Origin: Virgisporangium ochraceum
GTDB lineage: Bacteria > Actinomycetota > Actinomycetes > Mycobacteriales > Micromonosporaceae
Assembly: GCF_016863655.1 (NCBI RefSeq)
Contig: NZ_BOPH01000020.1
Coordinates: 124,001-188,000, forward strand
DNA length: 64,000 nt
Direction of reading: 5' to 3'
Shown here piece by piece: positions 1-8,047 of the stretch (position 1 is the stretch's first letter; each line of letters starts with the position of its first letter). The notes under the pieces were generated by a model that saw only the letters and a list, made by a program, of their open reading frames with translations, was not told where the DNA came from and made no database searches. The position numbers and the translations under genes are program-made.

Positions 1-17
1 TCGACACGACCCGATTC

Positions 18-31
18 ATGAAACGTTTCAT
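18..31. promoter_or_regulatory. LacI-type operator upstream of rhamnosidase
   Basis: Perfect 14-bp palindrome ATGAAACGTTTCAT with the central CG typical of LacI/GalR-family operators. It ends 61 nt before the chosen start of the GH78 gene. An ATG inside the palindrome is in frame with that gene, but it has no ribosome binding site and lies in the operator, so it was not used as start. The cognate regulator is not identified. Confidence 0.55.
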
Positions 32-92
32 CGACCGCCCTCGACGGAACGGCGGGTCGCAACTCCATACCCCCACGACAGGAGCACTCCCC

Positions 93-3000
93 ATGCCCCT
101 GACACATCGTCGTGCGTGGCGCACGGCGTCCCTCGTCGCCGCTCTCGTCGCGGCACTGCTCGTCCCCTCCCCCATCGCCGCGCAGGCGGCGCCCGCCGGC
201 CTCGACGGGGCGCACTGGATCTGGTACCCGGAAGGCGATCCGCGGGTGTCCGTGCCCGCCGCCACGCGGTACCTGCGCACGCGGTTCACCGTCCACAGTG
301 GAGCCGTCAGCGAGGCGCAGTTCGTCGTCACCGGTGACGACACCGTCGACGTCTGGGTCAACGGGAAGCCGGTCGGCGGGTCGCCGCGCGTCGGCGACTC
401 CTGGCGCCGGGCGCTGTACCTCGACCTGCGCGCGCACCTGACCACCGGCACGAACACGATCGCGGTCGCCGCCCGCAACACCGCCGCCGGGCCCGCCGGG
501 TTGCTGGGCCGCCTCCGGGTCGTGGCGGCCGGCGGCACCACCGACCTCGTCACCGACGCGACGTGGAAGGCCGGCCAGAACGCGGTATCCGGTTGGGAGC
601 AGCCCGGGTTCGCCGACTCCGGCTGGCCGGCGGCCCGCGACTCCGGCGCCTACGGCGTCTCACCGTGGAGCTCCGACGTCACCGCGCCGGACCCGGACGC
701 CCCGTCACCGCTCACGGTCGTGTCCGCGACCGTCGAGCGGAAGACGGCACCGCTCGGCGTCGACGCGCCGCGGCCGCGCTTCGGATGGAAGCTCGCGTCC
801 ACGGCGCAGGGCCAGCGGCAGGCCGGCTACGAGCTCACCGTCTCCACGACGGCCGCGCACACCGGCGACGTGTGGACCACCGGCCGGGTGTCCGGCGCCC
901 AGCAGGTCGACGTCGTCTACGGCGGACCGGCGCTGACCGGCCTGACCCGCTACTACTGGCGCGTGCGGGCCTTCGACGCGGAGGGCCGCACCGGACCCTG
1001 GAGCGCCACACAGTCCTTCGAGACCGGTACACAGTGGACGGCCGAGTTCATCGGGCGGAGCACCGCCGGCCTCGACCTCGCCGGCGCGAGCTGGATCTGG
1101 TACCCCGAAGGCGACCCGGCCGCCGGCGTACCCGCGGCCACCCGCTACTTCCGGCGCACGCTCGGCCTCGCCGGCGCGCCGGCGTCCGGACAGCTCGTCG
1201 TCACCGGCGACGACACCGCCGATGTGTGGGTCAACGGCGTCCAGGTGAGCGCGTCGCCGCGGGTCACCGACTCGTGGCGCCGGGCCGCGGTCGTCGACCT
1301 GCGCGGCCGCCTCGTGGCCGGTACCAACACGATCGCCGTCGCGGCGGACAACACCACGCAGTCGCCGGCCGGCCTCGTCGCGAAGCTCACGGTGTCGGGC
1401 GGCACGACCGTCGTGACCGATGCCGCGTGGAAGGCGTCGCAGAACGCGCCGGCCGGCTGGACCGCGCCGGGGTTCGACGACAGCGGCTGGCCGGCCGCCC
1501 GGGCGGTCGCCACGTACGGCAGCGGACCGTGGGCGTCGGGCGTGGCGGTCAGCGGGCCGGCTCCCCTGCTGCGCAAGGGTTTCACGGTCGACCGGCCGGT
1601 CCGCGACGCGCGGCTGCTGACCACCGCGCTCGGCCTGCACGAGACCCGGCTCAACGGCGCGAAGGTCGGCGCCGACGTGCTCGCACCCGGCTGGACCGAC
1701 TACGCGAAACGGCTGCAGTACACGGTGCACGACGTCACCGGCCAACTCCGCCAGGGCGCGAACGCGCTCGGCGCCTGGCTCGGCAACGGCTGGTACTCCG
1801 GCAGTCTCGGCTTCGCGGGCAACCAGCGCTACGGCACCCAGCCGTGGTACAGCGCGCTGCTCGTGGTCACCTACACCGACGGCACGACGGCGACGGTCCG
1901 CACGGACAGCACGTGGCGCACCACGAGCGGCCCGATCCGTGCCGACGACCTGTACCACGGCGAGACCTACGACGCGCGGCTCGCCATCGCCAACTGGGAC
2001 CGGCCCGGGTACGACGACAGCACCTGGGAAGCCGTACAGCTGAGAACCGGCCCCAGGCCGACCCTGGTGTCCCAGGTGGACAACGGCGCCACCGTGCAGC
2101 GCGAGTTCACCCCGGTGTCGGTGACCCAGCCGCAACCGGGCCGCTGGGTCTACGACCTCGGGCAGAACTTCAGCGGCTGGACCAGGATCGCCGCCAGCGG
2201 CACGGCGGGAACCACGCTGACGATCCGGCACGCCGAGGTGCTCAACCCCGACGGGACGCTCTACACCGCGAACCTGCGCGCGGCGCAGGCCACCGACCGG
2301 TTCACGCTGGCCGGTACCGGTGCAACCGAGACCTACGAGCCGCGGTTCACCGTGCACGGGTTCAGGTACGTGGAGGTCACCGGCAGCACCACCGCGCCGA
2401 CGGTGACCGGACGCGCCGCCTGGACCACCGGCGCGCAACCCGGCACGCTCACCACGAGCAACGCGCTGGTGAACCAGTTGCAGCACAACATTCTCTGGGG
2501 CGAGCGGTCGAACATGCTCACGATCCCCACCGACTGTCCACAGCGCGACGAGCGCCTCGGCTGGACCGGCGACATCGCCATCTTCGCCGCGACGTCGACG
2601 TTCAACCTGGACATGCAGGCGTTCCTCGACAAGTACACCGACGACCTCGTCGACGCCCAGCGCGCCGACGGCGCGTTCACCGACGTGGCGCCGAACGTGT
2701 GCTGCGGAGCCGGCGCGGCCGGGTGGGGCGACGCCGGGGTGATCGTGCCGTACACGCTGTGGCAGCGCTACGGAGACCTGCGCGTGGTCGACGAGAACTT
2801 CGCCGCGATGGCGCGGTGGGTCGACTACCTGCGGGCCACGTCGGGTGCCGACCTCATCCGCGACCAGACCACGTACGGCGACTGGCTCAACGTGAACGAC
2901 AACACCGCGCAGGACCTCATCTCGACGGCGTTCTTCGGGTGGTCGGCGCGGCTGGTGTCGCGGATGGCGGCCGCCACCGGTCGCGGCGCGCAGGCCGTGT

Positions 3001-3725
3001 CGTACGGTGCGCTGGCCGACCGGGTCGCGGCGGCGTTCGCCCACCGGTTCGTGGCGGCCGACGGGACCGTGAGCGGCAACACGCAGACCGGGTACGTGCT
3101 GGCGTTGGCGTTCGGCCTCACCGGCAACCGCACCCAGGCGGTGGCCGACAGGCTGGTCGCCCGGGTGAACGCCGCCGGCGGGCACCTCACCGTCGGGTTC
3201 CTCGGCGTGGAGAACCTGCTGCCGGTGCTGGCCGACAACGGTCACGCGGCGACCGCGTACCAGATCCTGCTGCAGCCCGGGTTCCCCGGCTGGGGCTACA
3301 TGAACAGCCGTGGCGCCACGACGATCTGGGAGCGGTGGGACGGCATCCGGCCCGACGGCTCGTTCAACGACCCCGGCATGAACTCGTTCAACCACTACGG
3401 AATGGGCTCGGTCGGCGACTTCCTCTACCGCAGGGTCGGCGGGGTGGAAGCGGCCGCGCCGGGCTACTCGGCGCTGCGGATCGCACCGCTGGTCGGCGGC
3501 GGCCTCACGTCGGCGGCCGCCCGGTTCGAGACCCCGCACGGGCTCGCGGTCAGCGACTGGGCCGTGTCCGGCGGCGTCGTGACGCTGCGGGTGTCCGTAC
3601 CGGCCGGGGTCGCGGCGACGGTCACCGTTCCGGGTTCCGGAAACGTGACCGCGCCGGCGCAGGCGGTTCCCATGGGTGCCCGCACGTACCACGTCGGGTC
3701 GGGCGCCTACACGTTCACGGGCTGA
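93..3725 (+). CDS. Secreted alpha-L-rhamnosidase (GH78)
   Basis: Predicted exo-glycosidase releasing terminal alpha-L-rhamnose from glycosides or polysaccharides outside the cell. The 1210-residue product starts at ATG 93 behind AGGAG; the Sec signal peptide (about residues 1-35) confirms this start. A module of about 160 residues occurs twice (about 36-200 and 326-483, both starting WIWYPEGDP and containing VTGDDT.DVWVNG), separated by an Ig-like rhamnosidase N domain. Then follow the jelly-roll, the (alpha/alpha)6 catalytic barrel and a C-terminal beta domain. The GH78 signatures are DCPQRDERLGWTGD, with general-acid candidate Glu820, and TIWERWDG, with general-base candidate Glu1080. GH78 assignment is firm; the natural substrate is unknown. 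Confidence 0.93.
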   Translation: MPLTHRRAWRTASLVAALVAALLVPSPIAAQAAPAGLDGAHWIWYPEGDPRVSVPAATRYLRTRFTVHSGAVSEAQFVVTGDDTVDVWVNGKPVGGSPRVGDSWRRALYLDLRAHLTTGTNTIAVAARNTAAGPAGLLGRLRVVAAGGTTDLVTDATWKAGQNAVSGWEQPGFADSGWPAARDSGAYGVSPWSSDVTAPDPDAPSPLTVVSATVERKTAPLGVDAPRPRFGWKLASTAQGQRQAGYELTVSTTAAHTGDVWTTGRVSGAQQVDVVYGGPALTGLTRYYWRVRAFDAEGRTGPWSATQSFETGTQWTAEFIGRSTAGLDLAGASWIWYPEGDPAAGVPAATRYFRRTLGLAGAPASGQLVVTGDDTADVWVNGVQVSASPRVTDSWRRAAVVDLRGRLVAGTNTIAVAADNTTQSPAGLVAKLTVSGGTTVVTDAAWKASQNAPAGWTAPGFDDSGWPAARAVATYGSGPWASGVAVSGPAPLLRKGFTVDRPVRDARLLTTALGLHETRLNGAKVGADVLAPGWTDYAKRLQYTVHDVTGQLRQGANALGAWLGNGWYSGSLGFAGNQRYGTQPWYSALLVVTYTDGTTATVRTDSTWRTTSGPIRADDLYHGETYDARLAIANWDRPGYDDSTWEAVQLRTGPRPTLVSQVDNGATVQREFTPVSVTQPQPGRWVYDLGQNFSGWTRIAASGTAGTTLTIRHAEVLNPDGTLYTANLRAAQATDRFTLAGTGATETYEPRFTVHGFRYVEVTGSTTAPTVTGRAAWTTGAQPGTLTTSNALVNQLQHNILWGERSNMLTIPTDCPQRDERLGWTGDIAIFAATSTFNLDMQAFLDKYTDDLVDAQRADGAFTDVAPNVCCGAGAAGWGDAGVIVPYTLWQRYGDLRVVDENFAAMARWVDYLRATSGADLIRDQTTYGDWLNVNDNTAQDLISTAFFGWSARLVSRMAAATGRGAQAVSYGALADRVAAAFAHRFVAADGTVSGNTQTGYVLALAFGLTGNRTQAVADRLVARVNAAGGHLTVGFLGVENLLPVLADNGHAATAYQILLQPGFPGWGYMNSRGATTIWERWDGIRPDGSFNDPGMNSFNHYGMGSVGDFLYRRVGGVEAAAPGYSALRIAPLVGGGLTSAAARFETPHGLAVSDWAVSGGVVTLRVSVPAGVAATVTVPGSGNVTAPAQAVPMGARTYHVGSGAYTFTG

Positions 3726-3735
3726 CACCGTTTAG

Positions 3736-3775
3736 CAAGAGCCGTTGCGCAAGAGCCGTTGCGCAACGGCTCTTG
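3736..3775. promoter_or_regulatory. 26-bp palindrome plus third half site (probable ArsR operator)
   Basis: Positions 3750-3775 form a perfect 26-bp inverted repeat with core TTGCGCAA. Its left arm CAAGAGCCGTTGC is also repeated directly at 3736-3748, giving three half sites in 40 bp. It lies 19-58 nt before the ArsR start, where autoregulatory ArsR operators normally sit. It could also act as a hairpin terminator for the rhamnosidase gene, but there is no T tract. Confidence 0.6.
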
Positions 3776-3793
3776 TTATGCGACGGTGGGACC

Positions 3794-4363
3794 ATGCCGA
3801 AGAAGGACGTGGTACAGGTTCGCGACTCCCGGGTGCTCGCCGCGGCGTCGCACCCGCTGCGGCGACGGCTCATGGACGTGCTGAAGGTCGACGGACCGGC
3901 CACCGCGACCATGCTGGCCGGGCACACCGAGCAGGCGGTGGCCAACGTCAGTCACCACCTGAAGGTCCTCTCCGGCGCCGGCCTCGTCGTCGAGGTGCCG
4001 GAACGGGCGCGGAACAAGCGGGAACGGTGGTGGGCGCTCGCGTCGACCGCCCTGCGCTGGAACAACTCCGACTTCGCCGACGACCCGGTGGGCCAGGCCG
4101 TCGCCAGCGCAGCGGCGTCGCTCAACCTCGACCGGCACACGAGCCTCGTACGGGCCTGGCACGCCGTGTCCGACGAGCGACGGGAGTGGGCCGACGCGGC
4201 GTTCTCCACCGACAAATGGTTCTCGATGACGCCCGAGGACCTCGCCGCCTTCGAAGGCGAACTGCAGGCACTCGTGAGGAAGTGGGCCACCCGTACGGTC
4301 ACGGAGGATCCGCGCCGCGAACCGGTGTTCTTCTTCGCGCACGGGGTCCCGGGAAGGCCGTGA
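3794..4363 (+). CDS. ArsR-family winged-helix regulator
   Basis: 189-residue one-component DNA-binding regulator. The N-terminal winged helix (about residues 10-85) contains SHPLRRRLMDVL, the recognition-helix region VANVSHHLKVLSGAGLV and the wing. The C-terminal half is helical and may bind a ligand or dimerise. No CxC metal-binding motif typical of ArsR/SmtB metal sensors is visible, so a small organic ligand is more likely than a metal. It is separated by one nucleotide from a downstream MFS exporter, a common ArsR-MFS pairing in actinobacteria in which the regulator represses the pump until the drug or metabolite appears. The start is ATG 3794 behind GGTGGGA. Confidence 0.85.
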   Translation: MPKKDVVQVRDSRVLAAASHPLRRRLMDVLKVDGPATATMLAGHTEQAVANVSHHLKVLSGAGLVVEVPERARNKRERWWALASTALRWNNSDFADDPVGQAVASAAASLNLDRHTSLVRAWHAVSDERREWADAAFSTDKWFSMTPEDLAAFEGELQALVRKWATRTVTEDPRREPVFFFAHGVPGRP

Positions 4364-4364
4364 C

Positions 4365-5633
4365 GTGACGACGACCCTGGCGCCCCGCGCGGACACCGAC
4401 CCGGTCCGCGGCCGTGGCTTCCGGCTGCTGTGGGCCGGGCAGGCGGCCAGCGGTCTCGGTACCAGCGTGACCTGGGTGGCGCTGCCGCTGGTGGCGATCA
4501 CGGTGCTCGACGCGACCGCGTTCCAGGTGGCCGTGCTGTCGGCGGCCGCGTGGCTGCCGTGGCTGCTGATCGGCCTGCCGGCCGGAGCGTGGGTCGACCG
4601 GCTGCCACCGCGGCCGCTGATGGTGTGGTGCGACGTCGCGTCGTTCGTGCTGTACCTGAGCGTGCCGGTCGCGGCGGTACTGGGCGGGCTGACGCTGCCG
4701 CACCTGTTCGCCGTGGCGTTCGGCACCGGCGCCGCGAGCGTGTTCTTCATGACCGCGTACCAGGTGTTCCTGCCGACACTGCTACCACCGGCCGACCTGC
4801 CCGCCGGCAACTCCCGGCTGCAGGGCACCGAGGCGGTCACGCAGGTCGGTGGACCGGGCCTCGCCGGTCTCATCGCCGGCGCGCTCGGCGCCGTGTGGGC
4901 GCTGTTCTTCGACGCGGTGACGTTCCTCGTCTCGGCCCTGTGCCTGACGGCGATCCGGGCACGGCCGCCGGTTCGGCCGCGACCGGTCGAGCGGCCGCCG
5001 TTGCGCCGCGCGGTCTCCGACGGGATCCGGTTCGTGGCACGGGACCCGTTCCTGCGGCTGTTCGCGGTCTACGGCGCGGCGAGCAACCTCGGGCTGGTCG
5101 CGTACCAGTCGATCCTCGTGGTGTTCCTGGCCCGCGACATCGGCCTGACACCCGGGGTCGTCGGCGCGGTCATGGCGGCGATGAGCGTCGGTGGAGCGGT
5201 CGGCGCGTTCGTGGCGCCGGCGCTGGGGCGGCGGCTCGGCACCGCGCGGGCCATGCTCGTCTGCCAGCTCGTGGCGATGCCGTCGGCACTGCTGATCCCG
5301 TTGACCGGCACCGGAACGCGGCTGCTGGCGGCCGTCGCCGGCGGGGTGCTGGTCGGCGTCGGTGTGGTGGCCGGCAACGTCGTCAAGGGCAGCTGGCGGC
5401 AGGTGTACACGCCGCACCACCTGCTCGGCCGCGTCGTGGCGAGCATGCACCTGGTGAACTTCGGCACGATGCCGCTGGGCGCGCTGGTCGGAGGCGCGCT
5501 GGCGAGCTGGCTCGGGGTGCGGTCGGCGATCTGGTGCGCAGCCGGGTTCCTGGCGCTGACCTGTCTCACCCTGCTGTTCAGCCGGCTACGGGTGCTCCGC
5601 GACCTGCCCGCGTCAGCAGCGCCGCCGCGGTGA
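4365..5633 (+). CDS. MFS exporter, MFS_3/enterobactin-exporter-like
   Basis: 422-residue polytopic membrane protein with about 12 hydrophobic segments. The N-terminus RGFRLLWAGQAASGLGTSVTWVALPLV and the loop GLPAGAWVDRLPPRPLM are typical of the MFS_3 group of drug or siderophore exporters. GTG start one nucleotide after the ArsR stop, so translation is probably coupled and both genes share the operator upstream. The last 56 nt overlap the 3' end of the convergent MFS gene, so the two transcripts run into each other. Substrate unknown. Confidence 0.85.
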   Translation: MTTTLAPRADTDPVRGRGFRLLWAGQAASGLGTSVTWVALPLVAITVLDATAFQVAVLSAAAWLPWLLIGLPAGAWVDRLPPRPLMVWCDVASFVLYLSVPVAAVLGGLTLPHLFAVAFGTGAASVFFMTAYQVFLPTLLPPADLPAGNSRLQGTEAVTQVGGPGLAGLIAGALGAVWALFFDAVTFLVSALCLTAIRARPPVRPRPVERPPLRRAVSDGIRFVARDPFLRLFAVYGAASNLGLVAYQSILVVFLARDIGLTPGVVGAVMAAMSVGGAVGAFVAPALGRRLGTARAMLVCQLVAMPSALLIPLTGTGTRLLAAVAGGVLVGVGVVAGNVVKGSWRQVYTPHHLLGRVVASMHLVNFGTMPLGALVGGALASWLGVRSAIWCAAGFLALTCLTLLFSRLRVLRDLPASAAPPR

Positions 5634-6921
5634 GGCCGCACACCGCCGCGCCCACGGCCCACGCCGTCGCGGTGCCCGCCGCCGCCGCGACCACGAGCAG
5701 CCCGGCCACGCCGAGCGCGGTGCCCAGTTGGGCGCTGGTGTTCAGCAGCCCCGTCGCCGATCCGCCGAGCGCGTCGGGAACGTCGGTGCCCACCGCGGTC
5801 GCCGCGACCGACGCGATCCCGAGGCCGGTGCCGGCCACCGCCACCCCCGCGACGATGCCCGCGACGCTGCCGGACGTGGCCGCCAGCACCACGTTCCCGG
5901 CGGCGATGCCGCCGAGTCCCAGCGCGGCCAACGGTCGCGGCGCGAGGCGGGCGCCCAACGGCGTCGACAGGGCCGAACCCAGCACGACGCTGAGGCTGAA
6001 CGGCAGCAGTGCCAGGCCCGCGCCGACCGCGGAGACCCCGAGCCGTTGCTGCATCAGGAGGGTGGCGAGCACGCCGGCGCTGCTCGTCGTCGCGGTGTTG
6101 ACGAACGACACCACGGTTCCGGTGCGCAGGTTCGCGTCGGCGAGCGCGGCGCGCGGGACGAGCGGGTCGCGGGCGCGGCGCTGCGTCGCCACGAACGCCG
6201 CGCCGAGCGCCAGGCCGACGGCGACGAGCACGCCACCCGGTGCCCGCCGGTGGGCGTCCTCGGCCAGCGACGCCCCGAGGATCAGCGCCATCACCGCCGC
6301 GATCATCAGGACCGCGCCGACGGGGTCGAGCCGCGTCGCGTCGACCTGGGTCCGTGACCGCGGCACCAGCGCGCGGACGGCCACCACGAGCAGCAGCGCC
6401 ACCGGCACGTTGACCCAGAACACCGCCCGCCAGCCGAAGACGTCGGTCAACGCGCCGCCGACCAGCAGCCCCAGGGCACCGGCGGCGGCACCCGTCGCGC
6501 TCCACGCCGCGATCGCCGCCCGCCGCCGGGTGTCCCCGCCGTCCGCGTCGCCGCGCGCCGCGTCCAACAACAGGCGCAACGCCGACGGGACGCTGACCGC
6601 GGCCGCCGCGCCCTGCAACGCCCGCGACGTGACCAGCTGGACGACCTCCTGCGCGGTCGCGCCGACCACCGACACCACGCCGAACGACACGATGCCGGCG
6701 AGGAGCACGCGGCGGTGGCCGTACCGGTCGCCGAGGCGGGCGCCGAACACCAGCAGGCCGCCGAAGAACATGGCGTAGACGGTCGCCACGACCGGGGTCG
6801 CCCGCGGGGAGGCGGACACGCCGGTCAGCATCGCCGGGATCGCCGTGATGGCGCTGGTCACGCCGAGCACATCGACGAACTGCACCGCACACAACGCGAC
6901 GACGGGTCCGTACCGTCTCAT
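5578..6921 (-). CDS. MFS transporter, DHA2 (EmrB/QacA)-like
   Basis: 447-residue polytopic transporter with the proton-antiporter motif A signature FGARLGDRYGHRRVLLAG and about 14 hydrophobic stretches, as in the DHA2 drug:H+ antiporter group. The start codon ATG 6921 faces a LacI-family regulator across a 46-nt gap that holds a perfect palindrome, suggesting that regulator controls it. It overlaps the convergent MFS gene by 56 nt. Drug or small-metabolite efflux is the family expectation; a LacI-type partner could also point to sugar efflux. Confidence 0.83.
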   Translation of the reverse strand: MRRYGPVVALCAVQFVDVLGVTSAITAIPAMLTGVSASPRATPVVATVYAMFFGGLLVFGARLGDRYGHRRVLLAGIVSFGVVSVVGATAQEVVQLVTSRALQGAAAAVSVPSALRLLLDAARGDADGGDTRRRAAIAAWSATGAAAGALGLLVGGALTDVFGWRAVFWVNVPVALLLVVAVRALVPRSRTQVDATRLDPVGAVLMIAAVMALILGASLAEDAHRRAPGGVLVAVGLALGAAFVATQRRARDPLVPRAALADANLRTGTVVSFVNTATTSSAGVLATLLMQQRLGVSAVGAGLALLPFSLSVVLGSALSTPLGARLAPRPLAALGLGGIAAGNVVLAATSGSVAGIVAGVAVAGTGLGIASVAATAVGTDVPDALGGSATGLLNTSAQLGTALGVAGLLVVAAAAGTATAWAVGAAVCGLTAAALLTRAGRGAPVAG

Positions 6922-6933
6922 CCCCCGACGCTA

Positions 6934-6947
6934 CTTCACCGGTGAAG
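6934..6947. promoter_or_regulatory. Palindrome in MFS/LacI divergent promoter
   Basis: Perfect 14-bp palindrome CTTCACCGGTGAAG, 12 nt before the MFS start and 20 nt before the LacI start. Central CG symmetry and position fit an operator for the LacI regulator controlling both divergent genes. Confidence 0.55.
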
Positions 6948-6967
6948 AAGTCGCATATCCTGGCGCC

Positions 6968-8047
6968 GTGCCCCGGAACCGCCGTCTCACCCTGCGTGAC
7001 GTCGCGGCCGAGCTCGGCGTCTCGGCCAAGACGGTCTCCAATGCGTTCAGCCGGCCCGACCAGCTCTCGGCCGCGCTGCGCGAGCGGATCCTCGCCACCG
7101 CCGACCGGCTCGGGTACGCGGGGCCCGACCCGGTCGCCGCCGGGCTCGCGTCGGGACGCGTCGGCGCGATCGGGGTCGCCTACGCCAACCGCCTCTCCTA
7201 CGCGTTCGACGACCCGGTCGCCCGCGAACTGCTCGCCGGAATGACGTCGGTCGCCGAGTCGGCGGATACGGGTCTGCTCCTGCTACCCGGTCGGCGGTCC
7301 GCGTCAGCGGTCACCCGGGCCGCGGTCGACGGGCTGATCGCGTGCTCGCTGGCCGACGACGACCCGGTCCTCACGGCGGCGCTCGCCCGCCGGTTGCCGC
7401 TCGTGGTGGTCGACCAGCCCCGCCCGGCCACGCTCGGACCGGGCGTGCCGTGGGTCGGTGTCGACGACCGCGCCGGCGCGGAGCGGGCCGCCGACCATCT
7501 GCTCGGTCTCGGCCACCGCCATCTCGGGGTGGTGTGCTTCGGCCTGTGGCGCGCACCGACGGCCGGCCTCGTCTCCGCCGCCGAGCAGCAGGCGGCCACG
7601 TACGCCGTGTCGCGCGACCGGCTCGCCGGCTACCGCGGCGCCGTCGAGCGTCGCGGCCTCGATTGGACGCACGTGCCGGTGCACCAGGGCACCGACAGCA
7701 CCCCGGACGAGGGCGACGCCGGCGCCACCGCGGTCCTGCGTCTGTCGCCCCGGCCGACCGCGCTGCTCTGCATGAGCGACCGCCTCGCCGAGGGCGCGCT
7801 GCGGGCCGCCCACCGGCTGGGTCTGCGCGTCCCCGACGACCTCTCCGTCGTCGGCTTCGACGACGCGACACCCACCGCCGCGAACCTCGGCCTGACGACG
7901 GCGCACCAACCCGTACGCGCCAAGGGCGAGCGGGCCGCCGCCGTTCTCCTCACCCTTCTCCGCGACCAGGTGCCGGATCCGACGCCACCCTTGCCCGCGA
8001 CGCTCGTGCTCCGGGGCTCCACCGCTGATGTGCCGCGCCGGTCATGA
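6968..8047 (+). CDS. LacI-family transcriptional regulator
   Basis: 359-residue regulator. The N-terminal helix-turn-helix is LTLRDVAAELGVSAKTVSNAFSRP, with hinge helix about residues 50-60, followed by a periplasmic-binding-like sensor domain (about 65-350) containing the conserved GFDDATPTAANLGLTTAHQP near its end. GTG start at 6968 immediately before PRNRRLTLRDVA, the usual distance to the LacI HTH. Divergent from an MFS transporter. Its last 6 nt overlap the 3' end of the convergent BNR_4 gene. Effector unknown. Confidence 0.9.
   Translation: MPRNRRLTLRDVAAELGVSAKTVSNAFSRPDQLSAALRERILATADRLGYAGPDPVAAGLASGRVGAIGVAYANRLSYAFDDPVARELLAGMTSVAESADTGLLLLPGRRSASAVTRAAVDGLIACSLADDDPVLTAALARRLPLVVVDQPRPATLGPGVPWVGVDDRAGAERAADHLLGLGHRHLGVVCFGLWRAPTAGLVSAAEQQAATYAVSRDRLAGYRGAVERRGLDWTHVPVHQGTDSTPDEGDAGATAVLRLSPRPTALLCMSDRLAEGALRAAHRLGLRVPDDLSVVGFDDATPTAANLGLTTAHQPVRAKGERAAAVLLTLLRDQVPDPTPPLPATLVLRGSTADVPRRS

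Noticed and set aside
705..3728. Long open minus-strand frame opposite the rhamnosidase gene
   Set aside because: It is a shadow: Arg-, Gly- and Pro-rich translation without domains, created by the high GC third positions of the real gene. Similar long frames opposite argG, the methyltransferase region and the sugar dehydrogenase were dropped for the same reason.
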